This document shows, piece by piece, positions 24,762 through 32,839 of a stretch of 45,692 bases of DNA (its first letter is position 1; the number at the start of each line of letters is the position of its first letter). The notes below the pieces were generated by a model. The model was not told the origin of the DNA. It saw only the letters and a list, made by a program, of their open reading frames with translations, and made no database searches. A program made the position numbers and the translations under genes. The DNA comes from Schlesneria sp. (lineage in GTDB: Bacteria; Planctomycetota; Planctomycetia; Planctomycetales; Planctomycetaceae). Where the stretch lies: positions 1 through 45,692 of the forward strand of contig JAQGHU010000087.1 in assembly GCA_028291515.1 (NCBI GenBank), given 5' to 3'.

Positions 24762-26585
24762 ATGGCCATTCAGATCATCAACTGTCCGGAGTGCGGCACT
24801 TTCCTGCTGGATGACACTGCCGAGTGTCACGCCTGCGGACATGTGCTGAACGCGGATCTCGCCGAGACGACGAGGCGAAGCTCATTGCCCACGGATCAGG
24901 CCGTCGACGACGATATGGACGTTTGCCCAACGTGCGGCGAGTCCTGCCGGAAGGGATTGGTCCGCTGCTGGAATTGCGGGTCGTTCACTCGCCCCGATAT
25001 CGAGAAGGCGTATCGAAACAAGTCCGTCACCGACACGGTGACGGATAAATTCGATCTGCCGGAACTGGATGCGTCGTCGACGAACGAACAAGAATCGATG
25101 AAGCGACGAGCCTGGTCGACGCCGGAAAACTTCTTGTCGACCCTGCCTATGGGACGCGAAGAAGATGAGGGAGACGACTTCGAACTGTCCGATGACGTTC
25201 GCATGTCTGAGGTTGACGACTCCTCGTTCGATCTCGCCGATGAGATTTCTCTGCGGTCCGAAGGAGATCAATTCGACATCCCCGCTCCCGGTTACTCGCT
25301 GGCACCCTCCAACCCGACGCCGCGCGAAATGCCGACCATCTCCGAGGAATCCGCAGAAGCGATCCCACTGCTCTCCTCGCCCGCTCAAGAAGAACCTGAG
25401 GAAGCTGACGCCGAGATTCCAATCTCCTTAGAAACCAAGAAACCCGGCGCGAAGACCAAAGCCAAGCCAGTCCTGACGCCCGAAGAAGAGTTACTGAAGA
25501 TCGCCGCCGACGAAGAAGCCGAGATCTCCAAACTTCGCAAGGGGTTCCGTTCGAAGGAAAGCTTCGTCGTCTTTTGCCCTCAAGGACATCGTATTCGAGT
25601 CCGCGAGAAGTTCCGCGGCAAGACAGGCAAATGCCCCCGCTGCGAATCGGTCTTTATCGTCCCGCAAAAATCGAGTCCCAAACCGAAGAAGAAGACCGAT
25701 GTCGAGATCGCTACTGTCGGTGGCAGTGCCGTCGGCGGGGTCACCGGCCGCTACTCACGCTGGCTGAATGACGTGCATCTGCACACCGTCGTCCCTGAGA
25801 AGCTGAAGCTGAAGCCCGACAGCTTGCTGAGCGAGTTTCAGACGGTGGACCTTGGCTTCAATGCTGACGAAATCCTGATCGTCACCCTGGTGGCAGCGGG
25901 TGGTTTGTTCGGTGGTGCAGCGAAGAAAAAGCCAGCCGCCCGCACGGCGATGCTGGACTACTTTGCCAATCCCGCGGCAGCACCTGATGGTCTAACCGCC
26001 GCCGCCAAACGTGTCGTCCCGAAAGAGGCGTTCTCACAGTTGGTGCTGACGCAGCCGGTCACGCTGGGGGCCGAGTCGCTGTTCGGGAACATCCCCATCT
26101 TCGGAGTGGGACGCATCGCAGTCCGATTGCCGCGAGCTGCCGACGACAAGAACACGCAATACCTCTCGTTCGCCCTCTCGGAATTCCGCGCGTTCTCACT
26201 CGCCTTGCAAGCGGTCTGCGGCATCGAAGCGTTCGGCGTCAACTCCGAAATCCCGATGGTCGACCACTACGAAACGTTCAAGTGCCACTACAACGAAACC
26301 CCAGTCCGCTCGCTGCAGCAACTGGAGTACTATCAGAAAGACACCAATCTGAAGTTGGAAATCAGCGGGTGGCGCTGTTCCGGATGCAAGCTGATTGTCA
26401 GCGAAGAGGCTCGTAAGAAAGAAAAGATCGGTGGCCTGAACGGCAAGGCGATCGCCAAAGCCAAATGCCCCAAGTGTACTCAAAAATTCGGCAGCAACCC
26501 GATGTATGCGTTGCAGGAAACAGCCGCCCCCGCGCCATCAGAAGTTGTTGAAGTCACCGCCGAACAACCGGCACCTGGGGCCTGA
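24762..26585 (+). CDS. large multi-zinc-ribbon protein
   Basis: A 607-residue cytosolic-looking protein. Two zinc ribbons open it (C8/C11/C22/C25 and C55/C58/C69/C72). Residues about 90-235 are acidic and probably disordered (many Asp, Glu, Ser). A third ribbon near 270-300 has CPQGHRIRVREKFRGKTGKC (residue-limited excerpt) and CPRC, as in zinc ribbons that precede regulatory or kinase-related domains. A larger alpha/beta region (about 330-530, with EKLKLKPDSLLSEFQTVDLG) follows, and a fourth ribbon near the end has WRCSGCK and KCPKC. No catalytic motif is recognised. Probably a nucleic-acid or protein-binding adapter. Confidence 0.78.
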   Translation: MAIQIINCPECGTFLLDDTAECHACGHVLNADLAETTRRSSLPTDQAVDDDMDVCPTCGESCRKGLVRCWNCGSFTRPDIEKAYRNKSVTDTVTDKFDLPELDASSTNEQESMKRRAWSTPENFLSTLPMGREEDEGDDFELSDDVRMSEVDDSSFDLADEISLRSEGDQFDIPAPGYSLAPSNPTPREMPTISEESAEAIPLLSSPAQEEPEEADAEIPISLETKKPGAKTKAKPVLTPEEELLKIAADEEAEISKLRKGFRSKESFVVFCPQGHRIRVREKFRGKTGKCPRCESVFIVPQKSSPKPKKKTDVEIATVGGSAVGGVTGRYSRWLNDVHLHTVVPEKLKLKPDSLLSEFQTVDLGFNADEILIVTLVAAGGLFGGAAKKKPAARTAMLDYFANPAAAPDGLTAAAKRVVPKEAFSQLVLTQPVTLGAESLFGNIPIFGVGRIAVRLPRAADDKNTQYLSFALSEFRAFSLALQAVCGIEAFGVNSEIPMVDHYETFKCHYNETPVRSLQQLEYYQKDTNLKLEISGWRCSGCKLIVSEEARKKEKIGGLNGKAIAKAKCPKCTQKFGSNPMYALQETAAPAPSEVVEVTAEQPAPGA

Positions 26586-26705
26586 TTCACGCTCGGAACG
26601 TGAATCCCACAGCGATGCTTCCGTATCACCCGACCGAGGTTCAACGGCTCTTGGGCTATTCACGACGTGATCGCCGCAAACGATGTCGTGAAAGCTCCCT
26701 TCTCC

Positions 26706-26834
26706 CGTCATTCCCGCGCAGGCGGGAATCCAGTTCCTCGGCGACCGATTCGCCACTGACTTGGATCGGACGAGGATTCTCGCATCGACGCCGCGATGAC
26801 GATTCGCTGGATTCCCGCCTGCGCGGGAATGACG
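26706..26834. repeat. perfect 28-bp inverted repeat pair (REP/BIME-like)
   Basis: Arm 26706-26733 and its exact reverse complement 26807-26834 are separated by 73 bp. Each arm also contains its own hairpin, attcccgc-gcag-gcgggaat. The unit (cgtcattcccgcgcaggcgg and on) is of the well-known REP type found between genes in many bacteria. The arms head towards each other as in a bacterial interspersed mosaic element. Confidence 0.93.
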
Positions 26835-26912
26835 AAACCAGTGTCCGGCAAAAATGCCCAGCTCATGACCAATCCGAGGTCGTGCGCATGATCCCGTATT
26901 GCACGCAAACAG

Positions 26913-26928
26913 AGTTGTATGTACAACT
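26913..26928. promoter_or_regulatory. probable MarR operator, palindrome agttgta-tg-tacaact
   Basis: A perfect 7-bp inverted repeat with 2-bp spacer, typical in size and composition for MarR-family binding sites. It lies 17 bp before the regulator's start codon and overlaps a possible -10 element (tacaac 26922-26927, 17 bp after ttgcac at 26899-26904). This position predicts autorepression by blocking RNA polymerase. The motif is seen; the binding is inferred. Confidence 0.7.
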
Positions 26929-26945
26929 ACGCAATAGGAGTACAC

Positions 26946-27458
26946 ATGACGCGGCGGTTTGAAGACATCGTAGCAGCAGACTGTTTCGCCGGCCGTATTC
27001 GAATTTTGAATCGGCTGGTGAGTGGCATCTATGATGGGAAACTGCGGGCGCACGGAATTCGCTCTAGTCAAATCAATATTCTGGTGGTCATCGCGACACA
27101 GGGACCGCTTGGGGCGTCAGAGATTTGTCGGCGACTCTGCCTGGAGAAGTCGACTCTCAGTCGTGATCTCGAGCGACTGGTGGCTCACCAGTGGGTGAAT
27201 GTCGCACCGGCAGCAGGTCGCGTTCGGCCATTGCAGATTACGGACGCGGGTCGTCAGGTCATTCGCTCGTTAAGACCGGCTTGGGAAGAAGCCCAGGCCG
27301 AAACGCGAAAACTGTTAGGTGATGTTCTTTCGAACGAGTTGTTTCGAGTTGTTGATCGGTCGGTATGTCGTCGTGATGTCGAAAGTGCTATCGATCCGGA
27401 AGTGAGCAGGCGAAAATCAGTCAGCCCACGAGCGGCTGCGACCAATGGACTAGAGTGA
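26946..27458 (+). CDS. MarR-family transcriptional regulator
   Basis: A 170-residue dimeric winged-helix regulator. The DNA-binding part is visible at about 45-100: QINILVVIATQGPLGASEIC, then RRLCLEKSTLSRDLERLVAHQW and the wing VNVAPAAGRVRPLQITDAG. ATG 26946 is preferred over an upstream ATG at 26919, because aggag (26936-26940) sits right before it and the operator palindrome would otherwise lie within the coding region. A fabF-like gene follows 65 bp downstream on the same strand, which suggests that it controls fatty-acid-related synthesis as FabT does in streptococci, although the operator sequence differs. Confidence 0.86.
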   Translation: MTRRFEDIVAADCFAGRIRILNRLVSGIYDGKLRAHGIRSSQINILVVIATQGPLGASEICRRLCLEKSTLSRDLERLVAHQWVNVAPAAGRVRPLQITDAGRQVIRSLRPAWEEAQAETRKLLGDVLSNELFRVVDRSVCRRDVESAIDPEVSRRKSVSPRAAATNGLE

Positions 27459-27522
27459 AGTTCCAAAGTTGGTTCACTCTGGCCTGTCAGATCCGCAGAA
27501 TGAAATTGCAAGGAGTCCATCA

Positions 27523-28797
27523 ATGTCTCGACGAGTCGTGATCACGGGCGTGGGTTGTGTTTGCCCGGTCGGAAACACGGTGGCGGCATCATGGGAAGCA
27601 TTGCTGAAAGGTCGGTCCGGCGTCGCCAGAACGACCCTCTTCGATGCATCGCAGTTTCCTTCGCGGATTGCCGCCGAAGTGAAGAACTTTGAACGCGATT
27701 TTCCAGAGCTCTGTGCGCAATATCCAAAGACAGGCCGCAACGTTCTGTTTGCCCTCGCGGCGGGAAGGCAGGCCGTGCAATCCTCCGGGTTACAGCACGC
27801 TGGATATGACCCTGTTCGCGTCGGCGTCTACACCGGCGCAGGCGAAGGAGGGTCGGACTTCCGACATTTCATGAGTCTCATCGCTCGCTCATCAAACGAC
27901 GGCGACTGCCAGCTCGACCGCTTCACGGAACTCGGCCTGCAAGAACTGGATGCGGTCGTCGAAATGGAGCAGGAGCCCAGCATGGTTCCGGCACATCTGG
28001 CCGGCGAATTCGGCTTCGCCGGGCCCAACCTCAACACTCTGACTGCCTGCGCCGCCGCCGCACAAGCGATTGGCGAATCGGCCAAGGTGATCCAAGAGGG
28101 GACTGTCGATGCCATGTTGACCGGTGGCTCAAGCTCCATGATTCATCCGTTCGGTGTCAGTGGCTTCTGCCTGCTGACCACGTTATCGACTCGCAATGAC
28201 GAACCAGAACGAGCGTCGCGACCGTTTGATCGGGATCGCAGTGGCTTTGTGCTCGGAGAAGGAGCAGGCATGCTGGTCCTCGAAGAATATGAATCCGCGA
28301 AAAAACGCGGTGCGACAATCTACGCCGAACTGGCTGGCTACGGTTCGACGGCCGATGCCTATCGGTTGACCGACATCCATCCCGAAGGTCGCGGTGCCGC
28401 CGAGGCCATGCGATTGGCGCTTCATGATGCTCAGTTGAATCCTGCCGACATCAACTATCTGAATGCGCACGGCACCAGCACCAAAGCGAACGACTCGATC
28501 GAGACCCTGGCCATCCACAAGATCTTCGGCTCTGCGGCCGATCGCCTCCCCATCAGCAGCACGAAAAGCATGACAGGGCATCTGGTCGCAGCAGGGGGCG
28601 GAATCGAAGCTGTTTTTGCGACGTTAGCACTGCGCGACGGCGTCGCCCCACCCACCATCAACTACGAAACACCCGACCCCGAATGCGATCTCGACTACAT
28701 CCCCAATCAACCGCGTGAATTGCCCATTCGACACGTGCTGTCCAACAGCTTCGGTTTCGGCGGCCAGAATGTCTCGCTCCTGTTTTCGCGAGTCTGA
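27523..28797 (+). CDS. beta-ketoacyl-ACP synthase (FabF-like)
   Basis: A 424-residue condensing enzyme (KAS II type) that extends acyl chains with malonyl-ACP. The Cys-His-His triad is Cys176 in LTACAAAAQAIG, His316 in NAHGTSTKAND and His353 in KSMTGHLVAAGG (Lys348 also conserved). GTGAGEGGSD-like glycine motifs near 104-111 and the C-terminal SNSFGFGGQNVSLLF fit. A segment of about 40 residues (SDFRHFMSLIARSSNDGDCQ to EPSMVPAHLA) before the active Cys is longer and more divergent than in standard FabF, so it may serve a secondary pathway. AAGGAG precedes ATG 27523, favoured over the longer frame from 27469. It is probably cotranscribed with the MarR gene. Confidence 0.88.
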   Translation: MSRRVVITGVGCVCPVGNTVAASWEALLKGRSGVARTTLFDASQFPSRIAAEVKNFERDFPELCAQYPKTGRNVLFALAAGRQAVQSSGLQHAGYDPVRVGVYTGAGEGGSDFRHFMSLIARSSNDGDCQLDRFTELGLQELDAVVEMEQEPSMVPAHLAGEFGFAGPNLNTLTACAAAAQAIGESAKVIQEGTVDAMLTGGSSSMIHPFGVSGFCLLTTLSTRNDEPERASRPFDRDRSGFVLGEGAGMLVLEEYESAKKRGATIYAELAGYGSTADAYRLTDIHPEGRGAAEAMRLALHDAQLNPADINYLNAHGTSTKANDSIETLAIHKIFGSAADRLPISSTKSMTGHLVAAGGGIEAVFATLALRDGVAPPTINYETPDPECDLDYIPNQPRELPIRHVLSNSFGFGGQNVSLLFSRV

Positions 28798-28821
28798 CTC
28801 TGAACGCTTCTGCATCGTCGA

Positions 28822-28836
28822 TGATGCTTCAGCATC
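28822..28836. repeat. tgatgcttcagcatc repeat, copy 1
   Basis: A hairpin gatgct-tc-agcatc that overlaps the stop codon of the epimerase gene; a second copy with similar flanks lies at 29871-29885, just before that gene. It could act as a weak terminator between the two convergent genes. Confidence 0.7.
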
Positions 28837-29845
28837 ACTCTTGCGATGGCGCGCTTCGCAATGATTCGACAGGGTAGGGGCCTTCGGTGAATGGCTTCGC
28901 GTGATAACCCTTCGAGCCGATCAAGCTGGCCAGCAGGCTTTTCGGCCCTTCGCCTTGCTGAAGACGCTCAATCAAACTCGAAAAGTCATAGACCGGTTTC
29001 CAACCCAGTTCCTGGCGGGCCTTTGCGTTCACGTAGACACGATCGATGCTCGGAGCCATTCTCCATCCGCGGCGCGAGTACTCGGCCACGTATTCTGGAA
29101 CGCGGCGCTCCGCAACTGATGGCGCATTGGTACGCAGAGCAGAGAGATCTTCCGGCACGAACGGTGTCGTCGCACTAATGATGTAGCGATCGAACCCAAT
29201 CGTTGGGGCGCGGTCGACAGCAAGCAGATGCGCACTCACCACATCTTCGATGTCGACTCGTCGATAGAGGAACTCGTTGACTTTGAGGTTCTCGTCGGCG
29301 AACGAGTCTCTCGCAGCGGGGTTGTCATCCGCTTCAGGGAAAAAGCGAGATGTTCTCAACACGAGACAAGGAAGCCCGTGATTTCGATAGAACAACTGGC
29401 AAAGATCCTCGGCGGCAACCTTGGTGACACCATAGATGTTCTTGGGAACAGGCCGTACGTCTTCGGTGATCCAGGAGGCCGGAGCATCCGCGGGCGGGAC
29501 CAGTGCATCACCAAATGTGCTCGTCGTACTCGTGAAGACGAACGACTTCACACCAGCAGCGACCGCGGCCTCAAGCAGATTGAGCGTCCCCGTGATGTTA
29601 GTGTCGACGAACTCCTGTCGACGATGAGTCGCCACGTGTGGCTTATGTAACGTGGCCGTATGAATGACCGCGTCGACCCCGCTCATGCACCGATCAACGA
29701 CTGTTCGGTCAACGATCGAACCAACATTCGTCGTAAACGGACCCGGCAAAATATCGAGGCTAACGACCTCACGCCCTCTCTCCATCAGCCGACGCACCAA
29801 TGCCTCACCCAGATGGCCGGAGCTTCCTGTGACCAAAACTCTCAT
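28835..29845 (-). CDS. NAD-dependent epimerase/dehydratase (extended SDR)
   Basis: A 336-residue nucleotide-sugar-type epimerase or reductase. The Rossmann motif GSSGHLG is at 7-13, the acidic residue after strand 2 is Asp31, and the catalytic pair is Tyr138/Lys142 in YGVTK, with TSTTSTFG (105-112) supplying the Ser/Thr. VDTNITGTLNLLEAA (80-94) is typical of the family. ATG 29845 is chosen because the nucleotide-binding strand starts there; a longer frame from 29929 lacks support. The substrate is unknown. A pair of related direct repeats flanks the gene. Confidence 0.87.
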   Translation of the reverse strand: MRVLVTGSSGHLGEALVRRLMERGREVVSLDILPGPFTTNVGSIVDRTVVDRCMSGVDAVIHTATLHKPHVATHRRQEFVDTNITGTLNLLEAAVAAGVKSFVFTSTTSTFGDALVPPADAPASWITEDVRPVPKNIYGVTKVAAEDLCQLFYRNHGLPCLVLRTSRFFPEADDNPAARDSFADENLKVNEFLYRRVDIEDVVSAHLLAVDRAPTIGFDRYIISATTPFVPEDLSALRTNAPSVAERRVPEYVAEYSRRGWRMAPSIDRVYVNAKARQELGWKPVYDFSSLIERLQQGEGPKSLLASLIGSKGYHAKPFTEGPYPVESLRSAPSQE

Positions 29846-30379
29846 TCGCCGATCCAATTTTCTTCGTATGTGATGCTTCAGCATCTCTTGATCGCGCTCA
29901 CCCAGCGGCTGAACCCTCGTCTCCTGCACGTCATAGCATCATTGCGGGAGAGCGGACCGTCGGGCAAGCTTCGGTAACCTTCTTCTCGGTCTTGGACCGA
30001 TTCGAGACGCCGAAGTTTGTGCCTCGTGGTCAAATAATTGCAATCTTGCACCATAAACCATTTTGGCGAAATACGTTATGCCTTTCTTAAGGCGCGGCAC
30101 CTCTTCATTTCCCCTGTGAAAACCTATCTTCCCATGCCCGTCCGCGCGCTCAACTCCGTGCGGCTCATCTCTTCCTCACGACCGTCATAAATTGACGGAC
30201 AGACTACGTATCCGTCGCATCGGGCAATTGCTTCCGACTTTTCCGCTGAGTACGATTAAATGGATGCCGATCTGTAGTAACGAAGCCCCTTGTTCGGCCA
30301 ATCTTCTATAACCCGAAGTTTTGGCCACGATCGGCGTGCCTGCCTGCCCGTTGAAGCCCGCCTCACAAGTATCTCGCCC
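29846..30379. other. divergent intergenic region, 534 bp
   Basis: It separates the minus-strand epimerase from the plus-strand DUF1549 gene. It contains the second tgatgcttcagcatc copy (29871-29885). No gene or well-formed promoter pair is recognised. Confidence 0.6.
29871..29885. repeat. tgatgcttcagcatc repeat, copy 2
   Basis: Identical to 28822-28836 over 15 bp, with further similarity downstream (tcttg...gcgc) at both sites. The two copies lie in the same orientation on either side of the epimerase gene, about 1050 bp apart. Confidence 0.7.
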
Positions 30380-32803
30380 ATGCCGTTGTCCTACTCACAA
30401 ACCTGTGTCCTGCTGGCGACATCGCTCGCGATGGCCTTCGCTGGCGAAGTCCATGCGGCCAATGTCCGCGTGGAACCGGCGCAAGTGGCATTCCGTGACG
30501 CGTTTGCTCGCCGACAACTGCTGGTCAATGCCGACGGCCACGATGCCACCCGCCAGGCCCGCTACATCAGCCGCAAGCCGGAAGTCGCGTCCGTCGATGC
30601 CGGTGGTTATATCATTCCGCGTGCGAATGGAACGACCGACGTCGAGATCACTCTCAACGGACAGGTGACTGTCGTACCTGTTTCCGTCACCGGATTTGAA
30701 AGCATTCGCTCAGTCGATTTTGTGACCGAAGTGGAACCGCTGCTCAGTCGGTTCGGCTGTAACTCCGGCGGCTGCCACGGCAAGGCGAGCGGCCAGAACG
30801 GTTTCAAGCTGTCGCTGTTTGGATTTGACACCGACTTCGATTACCACACGCTGGTCAGCGAAGGTCGTGGCCGACGAGTCATGGTGTCGGCTCCCGAGAA
30901 GAGTCTGCTGTTGCTTAAGGGATCGGGAGCGGTTCCGCACGGCGGTGGTCGACGCCTGGACCCGAATTCCGAACCTTATCGCTTGATCCTCTCGTGGATC
31001 CAATCCGGCGCCCCCACCTCGGCCGCGAATGTCCCTCAAGTCGTGAAGCTCAAGATGATCCCGTCGGAACGGGTGATGACTACCAACGAACAGCAGCAAC
31101 TGGCTGTGCTGGCCGAGTATTCGGACGGATCGCACCGCGACGTGACTCGCGAAGCTCAGTACTCGACGAACTTGGATGTGATCGCGGTCGTGAGTGATGA
31201 CGGCTTGATTACCGCCAACGAACCAACAGGCGAAGCGGCAATCATGACTCGCTATATGGGTCAGGTTGCGGTCTGTCGCGTGTTGCGCCCGCAGGGATCC
31301 GCACTCGCCAGCTTGAATGACTTTGCACCGCGCAACTTCATCGATCAGCTTGCTGCCGACAAATGGAAGAAGCTGGGTCTGAAGCCGTCCACTGCTTGTG
31401 ATGATCCCACATTCCTGCGTCGAGTCACCCTCGATCTGTGTGGCCGGTTGCCCACTGTCGACGAATCGCGAGCGTTCCTCGCTGACATGGGTAGTGACAA
31501 GCGCGACCGTGCGATTGAGCAACTGCTGGCGTCGCCTGACTATCCTGCGTACTTTGCTCTGAAGTGGGGATCGATCCTGCGGAACTCGAGCCTCGCTGGA
31601 GCGGATCGCGCCGCGTATGCCTTCCACAATTGGCTGAAAGACATGGTCGCTCGCAATCGTCCTTACGACGAGTTCGTACGCGGGATCGTCGCGGCCAGCG
31701 GTGAGTGGCCGGATGCACCCGCGATCAACTGGTTCTGGCAATCACGAGACGACCAGTTGCACCAGGTGACCGCCGATACGGCTCAGGTCTTCCTCGGACT
31801 GCGACTGCAATGTGCCAAATGCCATCATCATCCCTATGAACGATTCACTCAGGACGACTACTATGGCCTGGCTGGTTTCTACACGCGGTTGGGACGTAAA
31901 TCGTTTGGCGAACCGCCCCCGTACTACACCTCGCCCAACGTCACACTGAGCGAACGCCATCCGATCACTGGCAAGCAGATCGAGCCCAAGTATCTGGATG
32001 GGGGACTGGCGAAGCTGTCGGCAGAAGAAGATCCACGACACGCCCTGGTCGACTGGATGGCCAAGCCCGAGAACCCGTTCTTTTCAAAAGCGCTTGTCAA
32101 TCGGCTGTGGGGCCACTTCTACGGACGCGGCCTCGTCCATCAAGTGGATGACCTGCGTGAAACGAATCCGCCATCAAATCCGGAATTGCTGGATGCCCTC
32201 GCCAAAGAGTTCCGCGATCACAAGTTCGACATGAAGCACATGATTCGTCTGATGGTGCAAAGCCAGACGTATCAGTTATCCTCCGAACCGACTGACGACA
32301 ACCGTAGCGACGTCCAGAACTTCGCTCGATTTTACGGTCGCCGATTGCCTGCCGAAGTCGCTCATGATGCCGTCGAACAAGCGACCGGATTCAAGACCAA
32401 CTTCGGCAATATGAGTGCAAATTCTCGCGCGATCGATCTGCCGCATGAGCGATTTGGCTCGTACTTCCTGGATACGTTCGATCGCCCCAAGCGAGTCAGC
32501 GGGTGCGAGTGCGAACGATCGACCAGTGCCACGCTATCGCAAGTGCTGTTGCTGTCGAACTCGGACGAAGTCGAACAGAAGCTGCAGAACGGCAATGCTC
32601 GCATCGCCAAGATGTTCGAAGCGAAACGGTCTACCCCTCAAATGATTGAAGAGCTATACCTTGCTGCGTTTTCTCGATACCCCACACCAGCGGAAATCTT
32701 CAACTCGGCCAACTACATCGGCGTCGATACCGAGCCGCGGAAGGCTGTGGAAGACTTGTTGTGGTCGCTGCTGAATTCTCGCGAATTCCTGTTTACTCAC
32801 TGA
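30380..32803 (+). CDS. exported DUF1549/DUF1553 protein with heme-like motifs
   Basis: An 807-residue secreted protein with signal peptide (1-26, ending EVHA), a Big2-like Ig domain (about 28-103), a planctomycete cytochrome-like domain with CNSGGCH (127-133, a CX4CH spacing), a second Ig-like region (about 200-290), then DUF1549 (DDPTFLRRVTLDLCGRLPT and on, with CAKCHHHP at 478-485, a CxxCH heme motif) and DUF1553 at the C-terminus (PFFSKALVNRLWGHFYGRGL, LLLSNSDEVE). ATG 30380 is used, since the signal peptide starts there; the frame is open to 30290. Paired with the DUF1501 gene 36 bp downstream, a hallmark combination of planctomycetes. The substrate of the pair is unknown. Confidence 0.92.
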   Translation: MPLSYSQTCVLLATSLAMAFAGEVHAANVRVEPAQVAFRDAFARRQLLVNADGHDATRQARYISRKPEVASVDAGGYIIPRANGTTDVEITLNGQVTVVPVSVTGFESIRSVDFVTEVEPLLSRFGCNSGGCHGKASGQNGFKLSLFGFDTDFDYHTLVSEGRGRRVMVSAPEKSLLLLKGSGAVPHGGGRRLDPNSEPYRLILSWIQSGAPTSAANVPQVVKLKMIPSERVMTTNEQQQLAVLAEYSDGSHRDVTREAQYSTNLDVIAVVSDDGLITANEPTGEAAIMTRYMGQVAVCRVLRPQGSALASLNDFAPRNFIDQLAADKWKKLGLKPSTACDDPTFLRRVTLDLCGRLPTVDESRAFLADMGSDKRDRAIEQLLASPDYPAYFALKWGSILRNSSLAGADRAAYAFHNWLKDMVARNRPYDEFVRGIVAASGEWPDAPAINWFWQSRDDQLHQVTADTAQVFLGLRLQCAKCHHHPYERFTQDDYYGLAGFYTRLGRKSFGEPPPYYTSPNVTLSERHPITGKQIEPKYLDGGLAKLSAEEDPRHALVDWMAKPENPFFSKALVNRLWGHFYGRGLVHQVDDLRETNPPSNPELLDALAKEFRDHKFDMKHMIRLMVQSQTYQLSSEPTDDNRSDVQNFARFYGRRLPAEVAHDAVEQATGFKTNFGNMSANSRAIDLPHERFGSYFLDTFDRPKRVSGCECERSTSATLSQVLLLSNSDEVEQKLQNGNARIAKMFEAKRSTPQMIEELYLAAFSRYPTPAEIFNSANYIGVDTEPRKAVEDLLWSLLNSREFLFTH

Positions 32804-32839
32804 TTGAAAATCCACGCTCGCTCGAAGCGGAGTTAGATC

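Larger units (their letters stand above)
26586..26945. other. intergenic region with a REP-like inverted pair
   Basis: A region of 360 bp holding a TTCACGAC...GTCGTGAA inverted repeat (26659-26692), the perfect 28-bp inverted pair at 26706-26834 and the MarR operator at 26913-26928. No gene is seen. Confidence 0.8.

Noticed and set aside
30710-31741. 343-codon minus-strand open frame
   Set aside because: Lies wholly inside the DUF1549 gene on the other strand and shows no family features.
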